Source: Flavicella sp964230805 (GTDB lineage Bacteria > Bacteroidota > Bacteroidia > Flavobacteriales > Flavobacteriaceae). Taken from it: a stretch of DNA of 64,000 bases. Of the stretch, positions 8,784 to 17,919 are shown piece by piece. The position numbers were made by a program, and so were the translations under genes. Position 1 is the first letter of the stretch. Each line of letters begins with the position of its first letter. The stretch is from contig CAXRIA010000034.1 in NCBI GenBank assembly GCA_964230805.1, positions 89,404 through 153,403 of the forward strand, given 5' to 3'. Under the pieces are notes generated by a model. It searched no databases, had not been told where the DNA came from, and worked only from the letters and a program-made list of their open reading frames with translations.

Positions 8784-9551
8784 ATGGAAATGAAAATAAT
8801 ATCGTACAATGTCAATGGAATTCGAGCGGCATTAAAAAAAGGATTCATCGAATGGTTGGAAGCAGCCAACCCAGATGTTATTTGTTTGCAAGAAACCAAA
8901 GCCCACAAAGAGCAGTTGGATTTGTCGCTCTTTGAAAATGCAGGATATCCCTATCACTATTGGTTTTCAGCTCAAAAAAAAGGATACAGTAGTGTTGCGA
9001 TATTGTGTAAAAAAGAACCTAAGAATATTGTTTATGGAACAGGAATTGACTCCATGGATTTTGAAGGAAGAAATATTCGGGTCGATTTTGAAACGGTTTC
9101 CATCATGAGTTTGTATTTGCCATCCGGGACCAACGATGCGCGCTTGGACTTTAAATTGAAATACATGGCAGAATTTCAAGCGTACGTAAATCAATTGAAA
9201 AAAGAAGTTCCCAATTTAATTATTTGTGGCGATTACAATATATGCCATGAAGAGATTGACATTCACAACCCAAAAATGAAAGGCGTTTCCGGATTTTTAC
9301 CTGCGGAACGAACATGGATTGGAAATTTTATTAAGAGTGGTTTTATCGATAGTTTTAGAGAATTGAACAAAGCGTCTGGGCATTATACATGGTGGAGTTA
9401 CAGGGCTAATGCTCGAAACAATAACAAAGGGTGGCGCATTGACTATCACATGATTTCAGAACCGTTGCGAGAACGGCTACAAAGAGCTTATATTCTTCCC
9501 GAGGCGAAACATTCGGATCATTGCCCGATTGTGGTAGAAATCAAAGAATAA
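8784..9551 (+). CDS. xth: Exodeoxyribonuclease III
   Basis: This 255-residue enzyme of the DNase I-like fold cleaves at abasic sites and degrades 3' ends in base excision repair. Diagnostic motifs are the N-terminal SYNVNGIRAA, LQETKA with the metal-binding Glu, the GDYNICHEEIDIHNP segment, and the C-terminal SDHCPI. The Met at 8790 (MKIIS) is an equally good start. Compare the two secreted relatives at 29820 and 35547, which share the fold but not these repair-specific motifs. Confidence 0.95.
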   Translation: MEMKIISYNVNGIRAALKKGFIEWLEAANPDVICLQETKAHKEQLDLSLFENAGYPYHYWFSAQKKGYSSVAILCKKEPKNIVYGTGIDSMDFEGRNIRVDFETVSIMSLYLPSGTNDARLDFKLKYMAEFQAYVNQLKKEVPNLIICGDYNICHEEIDIHNPKMKGVSGFLPAERTWIGNFIKSGFIDSFRELNKASGHYTWWSYRANARNNNKGWRIDYHMISEPLRERLQRAYILPEAKHSDHCPIVVEIKE

Positions 9552-9622
9552 AGTGTAAATTTAAACCATCGCAAAGCCTTTTAAAATTGAAACGTATTTT
9601 GGAGGGAATCTACCTTAAAAAA

Positions 9623-11134
9623 ATGAAGAAAAACTTACCCCTTTTTTGGCACATCATTCTCTTAGTCTGTTTTGTTTCAAATGCCCAACAGTCCAAAGGT
9701 GATATTGCTGAAATCTCAAAAGACAGTCTTGAGGTTATTTCACAAGAAATCAAGATCGATTCCATTCATTCCGTTGCAGAGATTGACAGTCTTTGGATTG
9801 AAACCATGTACAGTTCACCGCTCTACAAAGAGCCAATGGCTCATACAGAAACGACATCGAAGGCCGAAGAGTCAATCCTGACAACAGAGGTGTTAAAGCA
9901 ACGGTTGTCTGTTTTGGACGCAAATACGCCATTTAATTTAGAATACAACCCCGTTTTGGAACGGCTGATAAAATCGTACCTAAAAACAAGAAAGAAATAC
10001 TATCCGAAAATGATGGCAAGAGCGCGTTATTATTTTCCGATGTTCGAGTCGTTTTTGGACAAGTACGACATTCCTTTGGAAATAAAATATTTGGCCGTAG
10101 TAGAGTCCGCTTTGAACCCCAGAGCAAAATCAAGAGTGGGTGCCACAGGGCTTTGGCAATTTATGTATCAAACAGGAAAGCAGTTTGATTTGAACATAAG
10201 CTCCTACATAGACGAGCGGCAAGACCCTGTAAAAGCAACAGAAGCAGCTTGTCAGTATTTGGAAAAGTTGTACAAAATTTTTAACGATTGGGATCTGGCA
10301 TTGGCTGCCTATAATTCTGGACCGGGCAATGTTTCGAAGGCAATTCGTAGATCTGGAGGACACAGAAATTATTGGAATATACGTCCCTTTTTGCCCAGAG
10401 AAACGGCAGGCTATTTGCCCGCTTTTTATGCCATCATGTATATTTTTGAGCATGCAGAGGAGCACGACATACAACCCCTGTCTCCAAGGATTCCTCATTT
10501 TGCAACAGATACCATTCAGCCCAAGCGTCTGCTGACCTTTGAACAATTGAGTGAAACGCTGGACATAGAGGTTGACATGTTGCAATTTTTAAATCCAGAG
10601 TACAAATTGGACATTGTTCCTTATGTTGCAGAAAAGAAGTATGCCATTCGATTGCCGAGGGAAGCGATGGGTGCCTTTGTAGAGAAGGAGGCAGATTTGT
10701 ACAAATTGGCAGCGCAGGAAGATGCCGAAAGAGAAAAACCGCTGCCAAAGTATTTTGAGATGAATCAGCGCATACGATACAAGGTAAAAAGTGGAGACTA
10801 TTTAGGAAAAATAGCAAATCGCTATGGAGTTCGTGTTTCGGAGATAAAAAAATGGAACGGAATGCGAACCACGAACATTACCGTAGGAAAATATTTGACC
10901 ATTTATCCAAGGCGACTGAATTTTTCTGTGGCCAGAAAAGCAACAAAATCATACAAACCAAAAGTAGGAAAAGGCAAAAAAAGAAGTTATACCATTCAAA
11001 GAGGAGATTCGCTCTGGAGTATCTCAAAAAAGTATCCAAAAATTAGTATTCAGCAATTGAAAGATTGGAATGGGATTCGTGACGGCAAAAGACTCATGCC
11101 GGGAGAAAAAATTGTGATTTATGAAAAGTCTTAA
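9623..11134 (+). CDS. mltD: Membrane-bound lytic murein transglycosylase D with two LysM domains
   Basis: This enzyme cleaves peptidoglycan glycan strands to 1,6-anhydro ends in the periplasm. The start at 9623 was chosen over the longer frame because it gives a signal peptide ending near VSNAQ. The SLT domain has catalytic Glu161 in VVESALNP, then GATGLWQFM and LALAAYNSGPGNV. Two LysM domains follow, each beginning with a YxxxxGDxL-type motif, at roughly residues 390-435 and 452-502. The length is 503 residues. It overlaps the next gene by 14 bases, indicating coupling with the DUF4837 lipoprotein. Confidence 0.93.
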   Translation: MKKNLPLFWHIILLVCFVSNAQQSKGDIAEISKDSLEVISQEIKIDSIHSVAEIDSLWIETMYSSPLYKEPMAHTETTSKAEESILTTEVLKQRLSVLDANTPFNLEYNPVLERLIKSYLKTRKKYYPKMMARARYYFPMFESFLDKYDIPLEIKYLAVVESALNPRAKSRVGATGLWQFMYQTGKQFDLNISSYIDERQDPVKATEAACQYLEKLYKIFNDWDLALAAYNSGPGNVSKAIRRSGGHRNYWNIRPFLPRETAGYLPAFYAIMYIFEHAEEHDIQPLSPRIPHFATDTIQPKRLLTFEQLSETLDIEVDMLQFLNPEYKLDIVPYVAEKKYAIRLPREAMGAFVEKEADLYKLAAQEDAEREKPLPKYFEMNQRIRYKVKSGDYLGKIANRYGVRVSEIKKWNGMRTTNITVGKYLTIYPRRLNFSVARKATKSYKPKVGKGKKRSYTIQRGDSLWSISKKYPKISIQQLKDWNGIRDGKRLMPGEKIVIYEKS

Positions 11135-12182
11135 AAAAATGAAAATTTTAGAAAATTCTGACAACTGTCAAACAAGTAAAACAAGTTTGCTCAGAACATC
11201 TTTGACGCTCCTACTTTGCCTGTTGGTTTTTTTCAGTTGTGATTCTAAAAAACAGGCTCCTGTTTTGTCTAGTTCAAACGGTAGAATGAACCATGTATTG
11301 TTTGTCGTTGACAATAGCAATTGGGAGGGTGAGATCGGAGACAAATTGAAAGAGATTGTAACCACGCCGGTTTTGGGATTGCCTCAGGAAGAAAATCAAT
11401 TTTCGATTACTCAGGTTCCCACGAGCTCTTTCGGCAAAATGTTCAAAGCCAGTCGCAATATTCTGATTGTAGAATTTGATACCATTAATACCGTACAAAT
11501 GAAGAGAAATTTGTACGCAAAACCGCAACAAATCATTCGGGTGACAGGAACTTCAGAAGAAGAAATTGTCAAAACTTTGGAAGCCTATAAAAACACCTTG
11601 ATCGAAACATTTAAAAAATCAGATATTCAAAATATTCAAGCAGAGATAAAAGGAAAATCGTACCCGAAAAACCAATTCAAAACCTTACAGAATTTAGGAA
11701 TCGAGCTAACTGTTCCAAATTTTTTCAGATTGGTTGATGACACAGGAGATTTTTTGTGGTTGCGTCAATACTTGTCAGGAGGAATTGCCAAAGGAGACGG
11801 TCGGTCAAATATTTTGGTATACGCGGTACCAATCCCTGCAGATAAAAATTCCTTGCTTGCGTCCATTACCCAAATGCGTGATTCTATTGGTAAAATCTAT
11901 TTGCCAGGAAGTAAAGAAGAGATGTATATGATTACTGAAAAAGCCTTTAAACCAAGAGTATTTCAAACAAAAATTGCAGATCGAACCGCCTATAAAACAT
12001 TGGGTAAGTGGGAATTATTAAATGATTTCATGGCAGGCCCATTCACGAATTTCGTAATAGAAGATCAAAAAAACAATCGCTGGATTGTTTTGGAAGGATT
12101 TACCTATGCCCCTTCGGTAGCCAAAAGAGATTATATGTTTGAACTGGAAGCGGTTTTAAAAACGGTCCAGTTTGTGAAATAA
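11121..12182 (+). CDS. DUF4837 family lipoprotein
   Basis: The product is a predicted lipoprotein with a hydrophobic stretch ending in lipobox FFSC (Cys40 from the first Met, Cys34 from the Met at 11139). The rest resembles the Bacteroidota family DUF4837, whose function is unknown. Residues after the cysteine are DSKKQ, without the acidic surface-export signal, so periplasmic anchoring is likely. The start at 11121 overlaps the mltD stop, and the 11139 start would also be acceptable. Coupling to a lytic transglycosylase hints at an envelope role, but that is inference. Confidence 0.8.
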   Translation: MKSLKKMKILENSDNCQTSKTSLLRTSLTLLLCLLVFFSCDSKKQAPVLSSSNGRMNHVLFVVDNSNWEGEIGDKLKEIVTTPVLGLPQEENQFSITQVPTSSFGKMFKASRNILIVEFDTINTVQMKRNLYAKPQQIIRVTGTSEEEIVKTLEAYKNTLIETFKKSDIQNIQAEIKGKSYPKNQFKTLQNLGIELTVPNFFRLVDDTGDFLWLRQYLSGGIAKGDGRSNILVYAVPIPADKNSLLASITQMRDSIGKIYLPGSKEEMYMITEKAFKPRVFQTKIADRTAYKTLGKWELLNDFMAGPFTNFVIEDQKNNRWIVLEGFTYAPSVAKRDYMFELEAVLKTVQFVK

Positions 12183-12243
12183 TGACTTCGAAAATTAGGC
12201 AATCTGGCTGGGTAGAGGGCAATATGTGATGCTTGTATATTCC

Positions 12244-12253
12244 CGAACGTTCG
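12244..12253. promoter_or_regulatory. Palindrome CGAACGTTCG upstream of a promoter
   Basis: This perfect 10-base palindrome ends 8 bases before the -33 TTG of the promoter for the T9SS protein gene. It is well placed for an activator or operator site. The core GAACGTTC recurs at 54143-54150 in the promoter region of another envelope gene. Confidence 0.35.
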
Positions 12254-12261
12254 TTATAAAT

Positions 12262-12291
12262 TTGTTATTTGCGATAGAAAGTGTAACTTTA
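12262..12291 (+). promoter_or_regulatory. Promoter for the T9SS cargo gene
   Basis: TTG at 12262-12264, a 19-base spacer and TAACTTTA at 12284-12291 match the Bacteroidota promoter pattern with one mismatch. The leader to the ATG at 12428 would be about 130 bases, and I see no clear structure in it. Confidence 0.6.
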
Positions 12292-12427
12292 GAAAGCTAT
12301 TGAAAAAGAAATGACTTGCCTCATTGCCTTGTAATTGTATTGTGAAAAAAACAATTGGCATTGTATCCTTTTGTCAAGGATTGCTTTTTCAGTAGAAAAT
12401 AAATTGTAAATTCTAAATGAAAAAGTT

Positions 12428-13342
12428 ATGAAAAAGCTATGGCAAATGGTAGTTGCATGTTTTTTAATTGCAACGAGTAAAGCACAAATTATTGACAGTA
12501 CTATTGATGACCCGGGTGATATTGCTTTTGTCGCCTATCACAACAATCCTGATGGATTTTCTTTTGTTTTTTTAGACCATTGTCCCAATGGTACAAGCAT
12601 TCGTTTTGTTGACGAAGAGTGGAATGGAGAGCGTTTTGTTTCTGCCCAAACAGAGGGAGAGGTATTGTGGACCAATGATACAGGTCAAACGCTTTCTAGT
12701 GGAACCGTAATTCATATTGAAAATGCCAATGACAACGCACCAGGGATTACAGCTTCACAAGGAATTGCGATAGAGGACGATGGGGGGTTTTCTTTGGATT
12801 TGACAGATGACGGTATTTTAGCCATCACAGGAACACGATCGTCTCCAGAAAATTTTTTAGCTTTTTTTGGAGACACCACCGACTCTAGTTTACTCGGTAC
12901 TTTTTTGTCAAATGGACAAACAGCCAATCAAGATGCGAGTTATGGAGCTGGTTATTATTCGGGAGTTTCTCACTGTACAGGAATTACAATCGGAGATTGC
13001 GCAAGCAGGTTGAATAGCAAAAACAATTGGACTATTACAGATACGTTTGATTATCCCGCATTTGTGATCAACGCACTTGGTCTTGAGGGTGTTTTAGCAA
13101 TCACCCCCCTTTCAGATAAAAGAGGTTTGGTGAAAATAAGTCCCAATCCAGTGACGGATGCGCTGACAATTTCTTACGAAGAAATCCCACGAAGAATTCG
13201 CATTCACACACTTACAGGAAAACAAGTTTTGGAAGATTCGTCTGCATCTAGTGTGTCGGTTCGTTTTCTGTCGAATGGGATGTATTTTCTCGATGTTGAG
13301 TTTCGAGATTTTCGTGTCGTGGAAAAATTTATTAAAAACTAA
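12428..13342 (+). CDS. Secreted protein with T9SS type A sorting domain
   Basis: The 304-residue protein starts with a signal peptide (MKKLWQMVVACFLIATSKAQ). The middle, about residues 22-220, is an acidic domain with GDIAFVAYHNNPDGFSFVFL near its start. This type of domain is common in exported Bacteroidota proteins, but I cannot assign it a function. The last 75 residues are a T9SS sorting domain: ISPNPVTDALTI, a GKQVL-type turn, then LSNGMYFLDV and VEKFIKN. It should therefore cross the outer membrane through the type IX system and be released or attached to the cell surface. It is monocistronic with its own promoter. Confidence 0.8.
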   Translation: MKKLWQMVVACFLIATSKAQIIDSTIDDPGDIAFVAYHNNPDGFSFVFLDHCPNGTSIRFVDEEWNGERFVSAQTEGEVLWTNDTGQTLSSGTVIHIENANDNAPGITASQGIAIEDDGGFSLDLTDDGILAITGTRSSPENFLAFFGDTTDSSLLGTFLSNGQTANQDASYGAGYYSGVSHCTGITIGDCASRLNSKNNWTITDTFDYPAFVINALGLEGVLAITPLSDKRGLVKISPNPVTDALTISYEEIPRRIRIHTLTGKQVLEDSSASSVSVRFLSNGMYFLDVEFRDFRVVEKFIKN

Positions 13343-13458
13343 AGAGTTCTTTTTTTTTGTTGAAAAGTTCCTCGTCAAGAGGTGTTTCTGAGCAAAAAGA
13401 ACGTAATATTTTTACTATTTTTACTTTCTAATTTTATTTAAATAGAACGATTATAGTT

Positions 13459-14469
13459 ATGGCAAATGACAACAAGGAAAAAGACGCGAAGTTGAAAGCG
13501 TTGCAGATGACACTAGACAAGCTTGACAAAACTTATGGAAAGGGAGCAGTGATGAAAATGGGAGATGTTGCCCATGTAGATGTAGAGTCTATTTCATCGG
13601 GGTCGCTTGGTTTGGATTTGGCTTTGGGAGTAGGAGGTTACCCGAAAGGAAGAGTCATTGAAATTTATGGGCCAGAATCTTCAGGAAAAACAACCTTGAC
13701 CATTCATGCCATAGCAGAAGCGCAAAAAGCAGGGGGAATTGCAGCATTTATTGATGCAGAACATGCTTTTGATCGTTTTTACGCAGAAAATTTAGGAGTA
13801 GATATAGACAATCTGATCATTTCACAGCCAGATCATGGAGAACAAGCACTTGAAATCGCGGAAAATCTTATCCGTTCAGGAGCCATTGATATTGTGGTTA
13901 TTGATTCCGTAGCAGCATTGACGCCAAAAAGTGAAATTGAAGGAGAAATGGGAGACTCAAAAATGGGATTGCACGCACGTTTGATGTCACAAGCATTGCG
14001 AAAACTCACGGGAACCATTTCAAAAACTAACTGTACCGTAATTTTTATCAACCAATTGCGAGAAAAAATTGGCGTGATGTTCGGAAATCCAGAAACGACG
14101 ACAGGAGGAAATGCATTGAAGTTTTACGCTTCGGTGCGTTTGGATATTCGCAGAAGAACTCAAATTAAAGATGGCGATCAAGTGATTGGAAATAGCACCA
14201 AGGTAAAAGTGGTGAAAAACAAAGTAGCCCCACCTTTCCAACAAGCAGAATTTGACATTATGTATGGAGAAGGCGTTTCCAAAGTGGGAGAAATCTTAGA
14301 CATTGGAGTCACCTATGGAATTATCAAAAAAAGCGGTTCTTGGTTCAGTTATGGAGATACCAAACTGGGACAAGGTCGAGATGCGGTGAAAAACCTAATC
14401 AAAGACAATCCAGAGTTGGCGGAGGAACTGGAAGAAAAAATCAAAGAGGCCATTGAAAATCAAGAATAA
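13459..14469 (+). CDS. recA: RecA recombinase
   Basis: RecA forms filaments on single-stranded DNA for strand exchange and repair. The 336-residue protein has Walker A GPESSGKT at residues 71-78, the VIDSVAALTP segment, and the L2-region GGNALKFYAS. Length and motifs are typical. The 116 bases upstream contain AT-rich promoter-like elements (TATTTTTA near 13420) but no recognisable LexA-type box. A strong terminator follows. Confidence 0.98.
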   Translation: MANDNKEKDAKLKALQMTLDKLDKTYGKGAVMKMGDVAHVDVESISSGSLGLDLALGVGGYPKGRVIEIYGPESSGKTTLTIHAIAEAQKAGGIAAFIDAEHAFDRFYAENLGVDIDNLIISQPDHGEQALEIAENLIRSGAIDIVVIDSVAALTPKSEIEGEMGDSKMGLHARLMSQALRKLTGTISKTNCTVIFINQLREKIGVMFGNPETTTGGNALKFYASVRLDIRRRTQIKDGDQVIGNSTKVKVVKNKVAPPFQQAEFDIMYGEGVSKVGEILDIGVTYGIIKKSGSWFSYGDTKLGQGRDAVKNLIKDNPELAEELEEKIKEAIENQE

Positions 14470-14494
14470 AATATTGAGATAAAAGAAATTGTGA

Positions 14495-14527
14495 AGAGGT
14501 AACGTCTAAATGTTACCTCTTTTTTAT
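14495..14527 (+). terminator. Intrinsic terminator of recA
   Basis: A perfect 9-bp stem (AGAGGTAAC at 14495-14503 with GTTACCTCT at 14512-14520) and an 8-base loop are followed by a T-rich tract. It lies 25 bases after the recA stop. Confidence 0.9.
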
Positions 14528-14575
14528 TTTTAGGAAAACTTATCTTAAAGTTTTCGATACGCTAACAGAATAAGA

Positions 14576-14583
14576 TATCTTTG
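14576..14583 (+). promoter_or_regulatory. Promoter -7 element for rimB-rimK
   Basis: TATCTTTG is a perfect TAnnTTTG match 24 bases before the ATG at 14608. No clear TTG is seen at -33. Confidence 0.6.
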
Positions 14584-14607
14584 TAGGTATTAAAAAAACA
14601 ATGTATT

Positions 14608-15981
14608 ATGTCAGAGAAGTTAGTCATAGGAAGTGAAGAGTGGTGTACGCTTCCCGATTTGCAAATCCCAGCGGTAAAAGCAAGAGTAGATTCTGGAGCG
14701 AAAACATCTTCGTTACATGCACTAAATATCATTCCGTTTAAAAAAAACAATGAAAAATGGGTTCGATATGATGTGTATCCGATTCAGGGAAATATTGTAG
14801 TATGTGTGCGTTGCGAATCCAAGGTAATTGACACCAGACATGTAAAAAGTTCTACCGGAGTCAGTGAAAAAAGATTTGTGATCAACACATCTTTAACCTT
14901 GGGAGGAATGACTTGGGAAATAGAAGTAACCTTAGCAAATAGAGATTCAATGGGGTTTCGGATGCTTTTGGGAAGAGAAGCAATGATTGAAAGAATTGTG
15001 ATTGACCCTTCTCAAGAAGAGAGTATTGTCTCCTATACTTCGGAGCAAATTCAATCATTTTACAATATTGATAAAGTTGAGGATAGCGGTTTAAAAATAG
15101 GGGTATTGGCAAGTAATCCCGACCTCTACAGTAATAAAAGAATTATAGAAGCTGGAGAACAAAGTGGGCATAAAATGTTTTTCTTGAATGCACAGCAATG
15201 TTACATGAAAATGGATGCAGATACCCCCGAAATTCATTATCGAGGGGGAGCTATTTTAAATGATCTCGATGCAATCATCCCGAGAATAAAGCCAAGTATG
15301 ACCTTTTACGGTTGTGCTTTGATTCGGCAATTTGATTCGATAGGGACACTGATTCAAAATTCGGCAGCAGCCATATCTCAATCCAGAGATAAGTTGTTTT
15401 CTTCTCAGTTATTTTCTAAAAATGGCATACAAATTCCAACGACGGGTTTTGCCAATTCTCCGATCGAAACAAAAGAACTTATCGAAATGGTGAACGGAGC
15501 CCCTTTGATCATAAAACTTCTGGAAAGCACTCAAGGAAAAGGCGTTGTATTGGCAGAGACAAACAAAGCTGCCGAATCGGTGATCAATGCCTTTAAAAGT
15601 TTGAAGACAAATATTTTGGTACAAGAATTTATCAAAGAAGCAGACGGTAAAGATTTGCGTTGTTTTGTCATTGATGGTAAAGTTGTGGCTTCAATAGAGC
15701 GCGTTGCTGTCAAAGGAGAATTTCGAGCAAATATTCACCAAGGAGGAACGGCCAATGTGGTAAAAATTACGCCCGCAGAAAGAAAACTAGCAATCAAAGC
15801 AGCCAAGGTATTGAATTTAGATGTAGCAGGTGTCGATTTGATTCGCTCCAACAAAGGGCCTTTGCTGCTAGAAGTAAATTCGTCCCCAGGATTGGAGGGT
15901 ATTGAAAAAGCCACAGGAAAAGATCTTGCGCGTACCATGATTGCAGCCATAGAAAAAAAGTTGAGATATAAGAAAATCTGA
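14608..15981 (+). CDS. rimK: RimB-type aspartic protease domain fused to RimK-type glutamate ligase
   Basis: The 457-residue protein joins two domains. Residues about 5-150 are the ATP-dependent zinc protease/RimB family, with the retropepsin-like motif VDSGAKTSSLH (Asp28). Residues about 160-457 are an ATP-grasp domain of the RimK family (KIGVLASNPDLYS, QEFIKEADGKDLRCFVI, LEVNSSPGLEGIE). RimK adds glutamates to the C-terminus of ribosomal protein S6, and in Pseudomonas RimB counteracts or tunes this. Having both in one chain suggests a self-contained modification and trimming device, possibly with a different target. The next gene starts 2 bases after the stop, so the two are coupled. Confidence 0.85.
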   Translation: MSEKLVIGSEEWCTLPDLQIPAVKARVDSGAKTSSLHALNIIPFKKNNEKWVRYDVYPIQGNIVVCVRCESKVIDTRHVKSSTGVSEKRFVINTSLTLGGMTWEIEVTLANRDSMGFRMLLGREAMIERIVIDPSQEESIVSYTSEQIQSFYNIDKVEDSGLKIGVLASNPDLYSNKRIIEAGEQSGHKMFFLNAQQCYMKMDADTPEIHYRGGAILNDLDAIIPRIKPSMTFYGCALIRQFDSIGTLIQNSAAAISQSRDKLFSSQLFSKNGIQIPTTGFANSPIETKELIEMVNGAPLIIKLLESTQGKGVVLAETNKAAESVINAFKSLKTNILVQEFIKEADGKDLRCFVIDGKVVASIERVAVKGEFRANIHQGGTANVVKITPAERKLAIKAAKVLNLDVAGVDLIRSNKGPLLLEVNSSPGLEGIEKATGKDLARTMIAAIEKKLRYKKI

Positions 15982-15983
15982 TT

Positions 15984-16955
15984 GTGTTAGAGGTAAATAA
16001 TATTTCGTTTGGATACGATCAAAAAGAGGTGCTCCAACAAATTTCTTTCCAAGCCAAAAAAGGGGAATACGTTGCCATTATTGGTGAGAGCGGTTGCGGA
16101 AAGAGTACTTTGCTAGAGGTTGTTTACGGGCTTTTACATATTGAAAAGGGGAGTATTTTTTGGAACGGTCAAAAATTGCTAGGACCTCATTTTTATTTGG
16201 TGCCGGGAGAACCTTTTATGAAATACTTACCACAAGATTTTGACTTGATGCCTTTTACCACTGTTGCCGAAAATGTAGGAAAATTTTTACCCAATCGTTT
16301 TCCGAAAGAGAAATTAGCACGTACCACAGAATTGTTGGAAGTTGTGGATATGACCTCTTTTGCAGAGGTAAAAGTAAAAAATCTCAGTGGCGGCCAAAAG
16401 CAACGTGTTGCCCTAGCAAAAGTATTGGCAAAAGAGCCCGAATTATTGCTACTTGACGAACCTTTTAGTCACATTGATAATTTTAGGAAAAACAACCTTA
16501 GAAGAAAACTTTTTTCTTACCTAAAAGAAAAAAATATTGGTTGTTTGGTGGCAACACATGACAGTACAGATGCCTTGTCATTTGCAGATAAAATTCTGGT
16601 GATGAAATCTGGAAAAATTCTGACTGAAGGTACGCCTGAAAAATTATACCACGCCCCAGAAACGAAATACATCGCTTCTTTTTTTGGCGATGTCAATGAA
16701 ATAAGTTGCCGTGATTTAGGAATAAAAAATGCCGAGAGAGAAACATTGCTTTTGTATCCAAACCAACTAAAAATTGTCAAAAAATCTGACATTAAAATAA
16801 AAATTCGGAGTTCTTTTTTCAAAGAAGGCGTTTATTTAATTGCCGCAGAACTAAATGAACAAGTGGTGTTTGTAGAACATGAAAAAAGATTGGAAAAAGG
16901 AGCTGAGTACGGAATCGAAATTTCAAAAAAAGGACTCGAAAACAATAGCTTTTAG
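15984..16955 (+). CDS. ABC transporter ATP-binding protein without a nearby permease
   Basis: The 323-residue ATPase has Walker A GESGCGKST (34-42), signature LSGGQKQR, Walker B LLLLDEPFSHID and a switch His (ATHDST). The C-terminal 80 residues look like a TOBE-type extension, as in PotA/FbpC-like importers of ions or polyamines. No membrane or substrate-binding subunit is encoded nearby, so the substrate is unknown. The start is GTG at 15984, 2 bases after rimK, which implies co-translation with the RimB-RimK gene. It converges on trmB. Confidence 0.85.
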   Translation: MLEVNNISFGYDQKEVLQQISFQAKKGEYVAIIGESGCGKSTLLEVVYGLLHIEKGSIFWNGQKLLGPHFYLVPGEPFMKYLPQDFDLMPFTTVAENVGKFLPNRFPKEKLARTTELLEVVDMTSFAEVKVKNLSGGQKQRVALAKVLAKEPELLLLDEPFSHIDNFRKNNLRRKLFSYLKEKNIGCLVATHDSTDALSFADKILVMKSGKILTEGTPEKLYHAPETKYIASFFGDVNEISCRDLGIKNAERETLLLYPNQLKIVKKSDIKIKIRSSFFKEGVYLIAAELNEQVVFVEHEKRLEKGAEYGIEISKKGLENNSF

Positions 16956-16986
16956 CCTGTGTATTCAATGCGAAGACAAAGCTGCA

Positions 16987-17658
16987 TTAATATTTCAAGC
17001 GAAATTTGAGATAAGTAATGGGCTTGTCAATTTCTAAATATTGTTTTTCATAAAACGTTTGCGTATTCAAAACAACTTCAGGAGCATGTGGATTGTTGTA
17101 AATATCATGGTGTGCGTAAAGAACCTCCTGACCTTGACCATGAAGCAGTCCTAAGGTGTATCCATGCATAAACTCACTGTCTGTTTTGAGATGGACAATA
17201 CCATTTTCGTTTAAAATAGCATGGTATTTTTTCAGGAAATCTGAATTGGTCAAACGATGTTTGGTTCTTTTGTATTTGATTTGCGGATCGGGAAAGGTGA
17301 TCCAAATTTCACTGACTTCATTTTCTGCAAAACAAAAATCTACCAGTTCAATTTGAGTGCGAATAAAAGCCACATTTGGCAGCTTTTCTTCAAGGGCAGT
17401 TTTGGCACCACGCCAGAAACGCGCTCCTTTGATATCAATTCCGATGTAATTGATATTGGGATTTTTTTCAGCCAAAGCAATGGTATATTCTCCTTTGCCG
17501 CAGCCGAGCTCTAACACAATAGGATTGTTATTCTTAAAAAAAGTATGCCACTTTCCTTTGTATTGGAAATTTGTGGTTACCTCCTCGCGAGTTGGTTGAA
17601 TGACATTTGAAAACGTTTCATTTTCGTTGAAACGTTTCAATTTGTTTTTGCTTCCCAA
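16987..17658 (-). CDS. trmB: tRNA (guanine-N7-)-methyltransferase
   Basis: TrmB methylates G46 in the variable loop of tRNAs using S-adenosylmethionine. The 223-residue protein shows the SAM-binding motif VLELGCGKGEYT, then IGIDIKGARFWRG and the family block ITFPDPQIKYKRTKHR. The start codon is TTG at 17658: an in-frame stop lies immediately upstream, and the N-terminus MGSKNKLKRF is as expected for the family. It begins 8 bases after the DUF6341 stop, so the two genes form one transcription unit. Confidence 0.94.
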   Translation of the reverse strand: MGSKNKLKRFNENETFSNVIQPTREEVTTNFQYKGKWHTFFKNNNPIVLELGCGKGEYTIALAEKNPNINYIGIDIKGARFWRGAKTALEEKLPNVAFIRTQIELVDFCFAENEVSEIWITFPDPQIKYKRTKHRLTNSDFLKKYHAILNENGIVHLKTDSEFMHGYTLGLLHGQGQEVLYAHHDIYNNPHAPEVVLNTQTFYEKQYLEIDKPITYLKFRLKY

Positions 17659-17666
17659 AAGAAAAA

Positions 17667-17876
17667 CTATTTAGGTAAATCTTCTGTTCCTTCTTTTTTG
17701 AATCGCAGTGATTCTTTCATCCAGTAGCCAAGTAGCACTAAAAAAACAACGACAAAACCGAAATTGATGATGTTAGAAACCCACCAATCGTCCAACCCTT
17801 TCAGTCCGTGTAGGGGAGGAAAAAGAACGTCTGTAAAAAAATCGCCAATGGCTTTAAATATATTGTTTGCTATCAT
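17667..17876 (-). CDS. Small membrane protein of the DUF6341 type
   Basis: The 69-residue protein has one clear membrane helix (about residues 37-53, FGFVVVFLVLLGYW) and a short charged tail. It resembles the small flavobacterial family DUF6341, of unknown function, as I remember it. It lies upstream of trmB on the same strand and is divergent from the DUF6427 membrane protein gene, with 43 bases between the two start codons. Confidence 0.7.
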   Translation of the reverse strand: MIANNIFKAIGDFFTDVLFPPLHGLKGLDDWWVSNIINFGFVVVFLVLLGYWMKESLRFKKEGTEDLPK

Positions 17877-17893
17877 AACTTAAATTATCTTTA
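17863..17893 (+). promoter_or_regulatory. Promoter for the DUF6427 gene
   Basis: TTG at 17863-17865, a 20-base spacer and TATCTTTA at 17886-17893 match the Bacteroidota pattern. It overlaps the start codon of the divergent DUF6341 gene and rules out the GTG at 17896 as a translation start. Confidence 0.6.
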
Positions 17894-17919
17894 CGGTGAC
17901 AAAAATAGGAAATCTTACC

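Noticed and set aside
13343..13458. LexA-type SOS box before recA
   Set aside because: Only a CCTC-N5-GAGG repeat and AT-rich elements are visible; no convincing operator.
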